This document shows, piece after piece, positions 6,474-7,578 of a stretch of DNA of 7,578 nt. The translations under genes and the position numbers were made by a program. Every line of letters begins with the position of its first letter. The stretch's first letter is position 1. Source of the stretch: an uncultured Acidimicrobiaceae bacterium (lineage in GTDB: Bacteria > Actinomycetota > Acidimicrobiia > Acidimicrobiales > RAAP-2); contig CALAYR010000063.1 of the NCBI GenBank assembly GCA_937894805.1, positions 1 to 7,578 on the forward strand, read 5' to 3'. The notes beneath the pieces are model-generated. The model worked only from the letters and a program-made list of their open reading frames with translations, was not told the DNA's origin and did no database searches.

Positions 6474-7151
6474 ATGGAACTTCGTGATGCTCTACGAACC
6501 ACCGGCGCCATTCGTGACTTCCGCGACGCCCCAGTGGCTGATGAAGTCCTTCAGGCCATCCTCGAAGACGCCCGCTTTGCGCCCAGTGGTGGTAACCGCC
6601 AAGCGTGGCATCTCATCGTCGTGAAGGACCACGACACCCGCGTAGCACTGCGCGATCTCTACCTTGACGGCTGGCACGACTACATCGCGCATCACCTCGC
6701 GGGACTACTGCCGTTTTCGCCACTCGCGAGTGACGAAGACCGTCGAGCGGCCGAAGCCAAGCGTGCCGACGCGGAAGCACTCTCTCGGCCCACGGGATTT
6801 GCCGAGCGACTAGAGAAGTCTCCCGTCCTCCTCGTGCTACTCGCCGACCTCAGTGCCTTGGCCGCAATCGATCGTGACCTTGGCCGCTACACCATTACCG
6901 GGGGCGCCTCGATCTACCCCTTCGCCTGGAGCATTCTCCTAGCGGCCCGCGACCACGGCCTCGGCGGCGTTATGACGACGATTGCGACCCGCAACGAGTC
7001 TGCCGTCCAAGAGTTACTCGGTGTGCCGTCGCACTTTGCGACAGCCTCGGTCATCGCCTTGGGCTATCCCGTCAAGGAGTTCACCAAACTCAAGCGACGC
7101 GAAGTGTCCAGCTTCACAACGGTCGACCGCTACGACGGTCCGGCCTTCTAG
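6474..7151 (+). CDS. Nitroreductase family protein (FMN-dependent NAD(P)H oxidoreductase)
   Basis: A 225-residue cytoplasmic flavoprotein, probably dimeric. The family transfers hydride from NAD(P)H via FMN to nitro groups, quinones, enones or other acceptors. Seen: RTTGAIRDF at 8-16 with the FMN-phosphate-contacting Arg14, ARFAPSGGNRQAWHLIVV at 33-50 (FMN and partner-subunit contacts), GASIYPFAWSILLAARDHG (144-162) followed by LGGVMTT, LLGVP at 181-185, and ALGYP at 195-199. The insert around residues 65-110 is long and charged, as I remember in an actinobacterial subgroup. It begins three bases after the permease stop with little Shine-Dalgarno of its own, so it is the last gene of the ABC operon. 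This suggests its product acts on the same compound or stress that the exporter handles, but that is inference. The natural substrate is unknown. Its TAG stop overlaps that of the convergent gene. Confidence 0.9.
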   Translation: MELRDALRTTGAIRDFRDAPVADEVLQAILEDARFAPSGGNRQAWHLIVVKDHDTRVALRDLYLDGWHDYIAHHLAGLLPFSPLASDEDRRAAEAKRADAEALSRPTGFAERLEKSPVLLVLLADLSALAAIDRDLGRYTITGGASIYPFAWSILLAARDHGLGGVMTTIATRNESAVQELLGVPSHFATASVIALGYPVKEFTKLKRREVSSFTTVDRYDGPAF

Positions 7152-7527
7152 TCCTCCAGCAAGTCGTTGTCTTGACCGTGCCCTCGCGGTCCACTACGTA
7201 GTTCGGGACGCTTGCCGTCAATTCGCAGCGGTGAGCGCAGCATTGACAGTGGACCCACCACGGAGTCAGTCGTGCCCACAAAGTCAGAGTCAGCAATTTG
7301 GGGTTGACGCACCGCTGCGGCTACGTCGTAGATAGGCGCACACGGCACGCGCGCCTCCATCAGTACGTCAAGCCACTCAGTAACCGATTGCGTCGCGAAG
7401 CGCTCATCGAGATAGACGTGCAGGGCCTCGCGCTCAATGACTCGAATCTCATTAGTGGCCCACTCGGGGTGCTCGCGCAAGACCACTCCTTCGAGGGCTC
7501 GATTAAGGGCTCCAAACTGGGCGTCCG
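7148..7527 (-). CDS. CaiB/BaiF (family III) CoA-transferase, C-terminal fragment
   Basis: The last 125 residues of a cytoplasmic enzyme that moves CoA between organic acids (formyl-CoA, carnitine, 2-methylacyl-CoA or similar). Family members are about 380-420 residues, so roughly two thirds is missing past the contig end. Seen: FGALNRALEG, LREHPEWATN, the hallmark EWLDVLMEARVPCAPIYDV (conserved Trp, and the PCAP turn), QPQIADSDFVGT, LRSPLRIDGK, and a C-terminal GQDNDLLED in place of the usual GEHT/GQDT-type tail. The catalytic Asp lies in the absent N-terminal part. The frame remains open up to 7527, where adapter sequence begins, so the apparent GTG at 7486 is internal and not the start. Which substrate it uses cannot be told. 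Confidence 0.85.
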
Positions 7528-7578
7528 AGATCGGAAGAGCGTCGTGTAGGGAAAGAGTGTCTTCGCCTGTGTAGATCT
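7528..7578. other. Illumina P5-side adapter with 8-base i5 index (assembly contamination)
   Basis: From AGATCGGAAGAGC at 7528 to AGTGT at 7560 the sequence is identical, as I remember it, to the 33-base read-through of the Illumina TruSeq universal adapter. It is followed by an 8-base index CTTCGCCT (7561-7568) and then GTGTAGATCT (7569-7578), the next part of the P5 oligonucleotide. The reverse complement of the index, AGGCGAAG, matches what I recall as TruSeq HT index D505. This is not genomic DNA; the contig should be trimmed at 7527. Confidence 0.97.

Noticed and set aside
7135..7179. ACGGTC / GACCGT inverted pair around the nitroreductase stop as a terminator
   Set aside because: Six-base arms enclose a 33-base loop with no T-tract; likely chance.
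7298..7549. 83-codon plus-strand frame near the right end
   Set aside because: Antisense to the CoA-transferase fragment, and its last codons lie in Illumina adapter.

Overview
The window is a compact chromosomal stretch from a bacterium, most likely an actinobacterium. The evidence is moderately high G+C, four GTG starts among eight genes with a visible start, and a nitroreductase and ABC-2 permease of the types common in Actinomycetota. The lineage is inferred from style and remembered family resemblance and is not proven. The last 51 bases are not genomic. They are Illumina adapter sequence with an 8-base index, so the biological sequence ends at about 7527 and this is the raw end of a short-read contig.

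Layout, left to right. (1) The N-terminal third of a DHA2-type MFS exporter reads off the left edge on the minus strand. (2) A divergent intergenic region of 130 bp separates it from nhaA. (3) A plus-strand pair follows: a divergent NhaA-type Na+/H+ antiporter, then 19 nt later a nitronate monooxygenase with a strong ribosome binding site. (4) A minus-strand pair converges on it: a second, complete 14-TM DHA2 MFS transporter and, 9 nt downstream, msrA. The stop codons of the monooxygenase and msrA abut, and a UACG-tetraloop hairpin sits at the junction inside the msrA 3' end. (5) A 69-bp divergent promoter region precedes a tight plus-strand operon: ABC ATPase, ABC-2 permease (1-nt overlap) and nitroreductase (3-nt gap). 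(6) The C-terminal part of a CaiB/BaiF-type CoA-transferase converges on the nitroreductase. One CTAG palindrome supplies the stop codon of both genes.

The common themes are membrane export (two MFS, one ABC system, one cation antiporter) and redox or nitro-compound chemistry (two predicted FMN enzymes and methionine sulfoxide reductase). This reads as a housekeeping and stress-defence neighbourhood. I see no transposase, integrase, tRNA, CRISPR array or phage gene, and no evidence of an undescribed multi-gene system. The points worth following up are the adapter tail, an NhaA lacking the histidines of the E. coli pH sensor, the absence of TGA among eight stop codons, and the two zero-gap convergent junctions.
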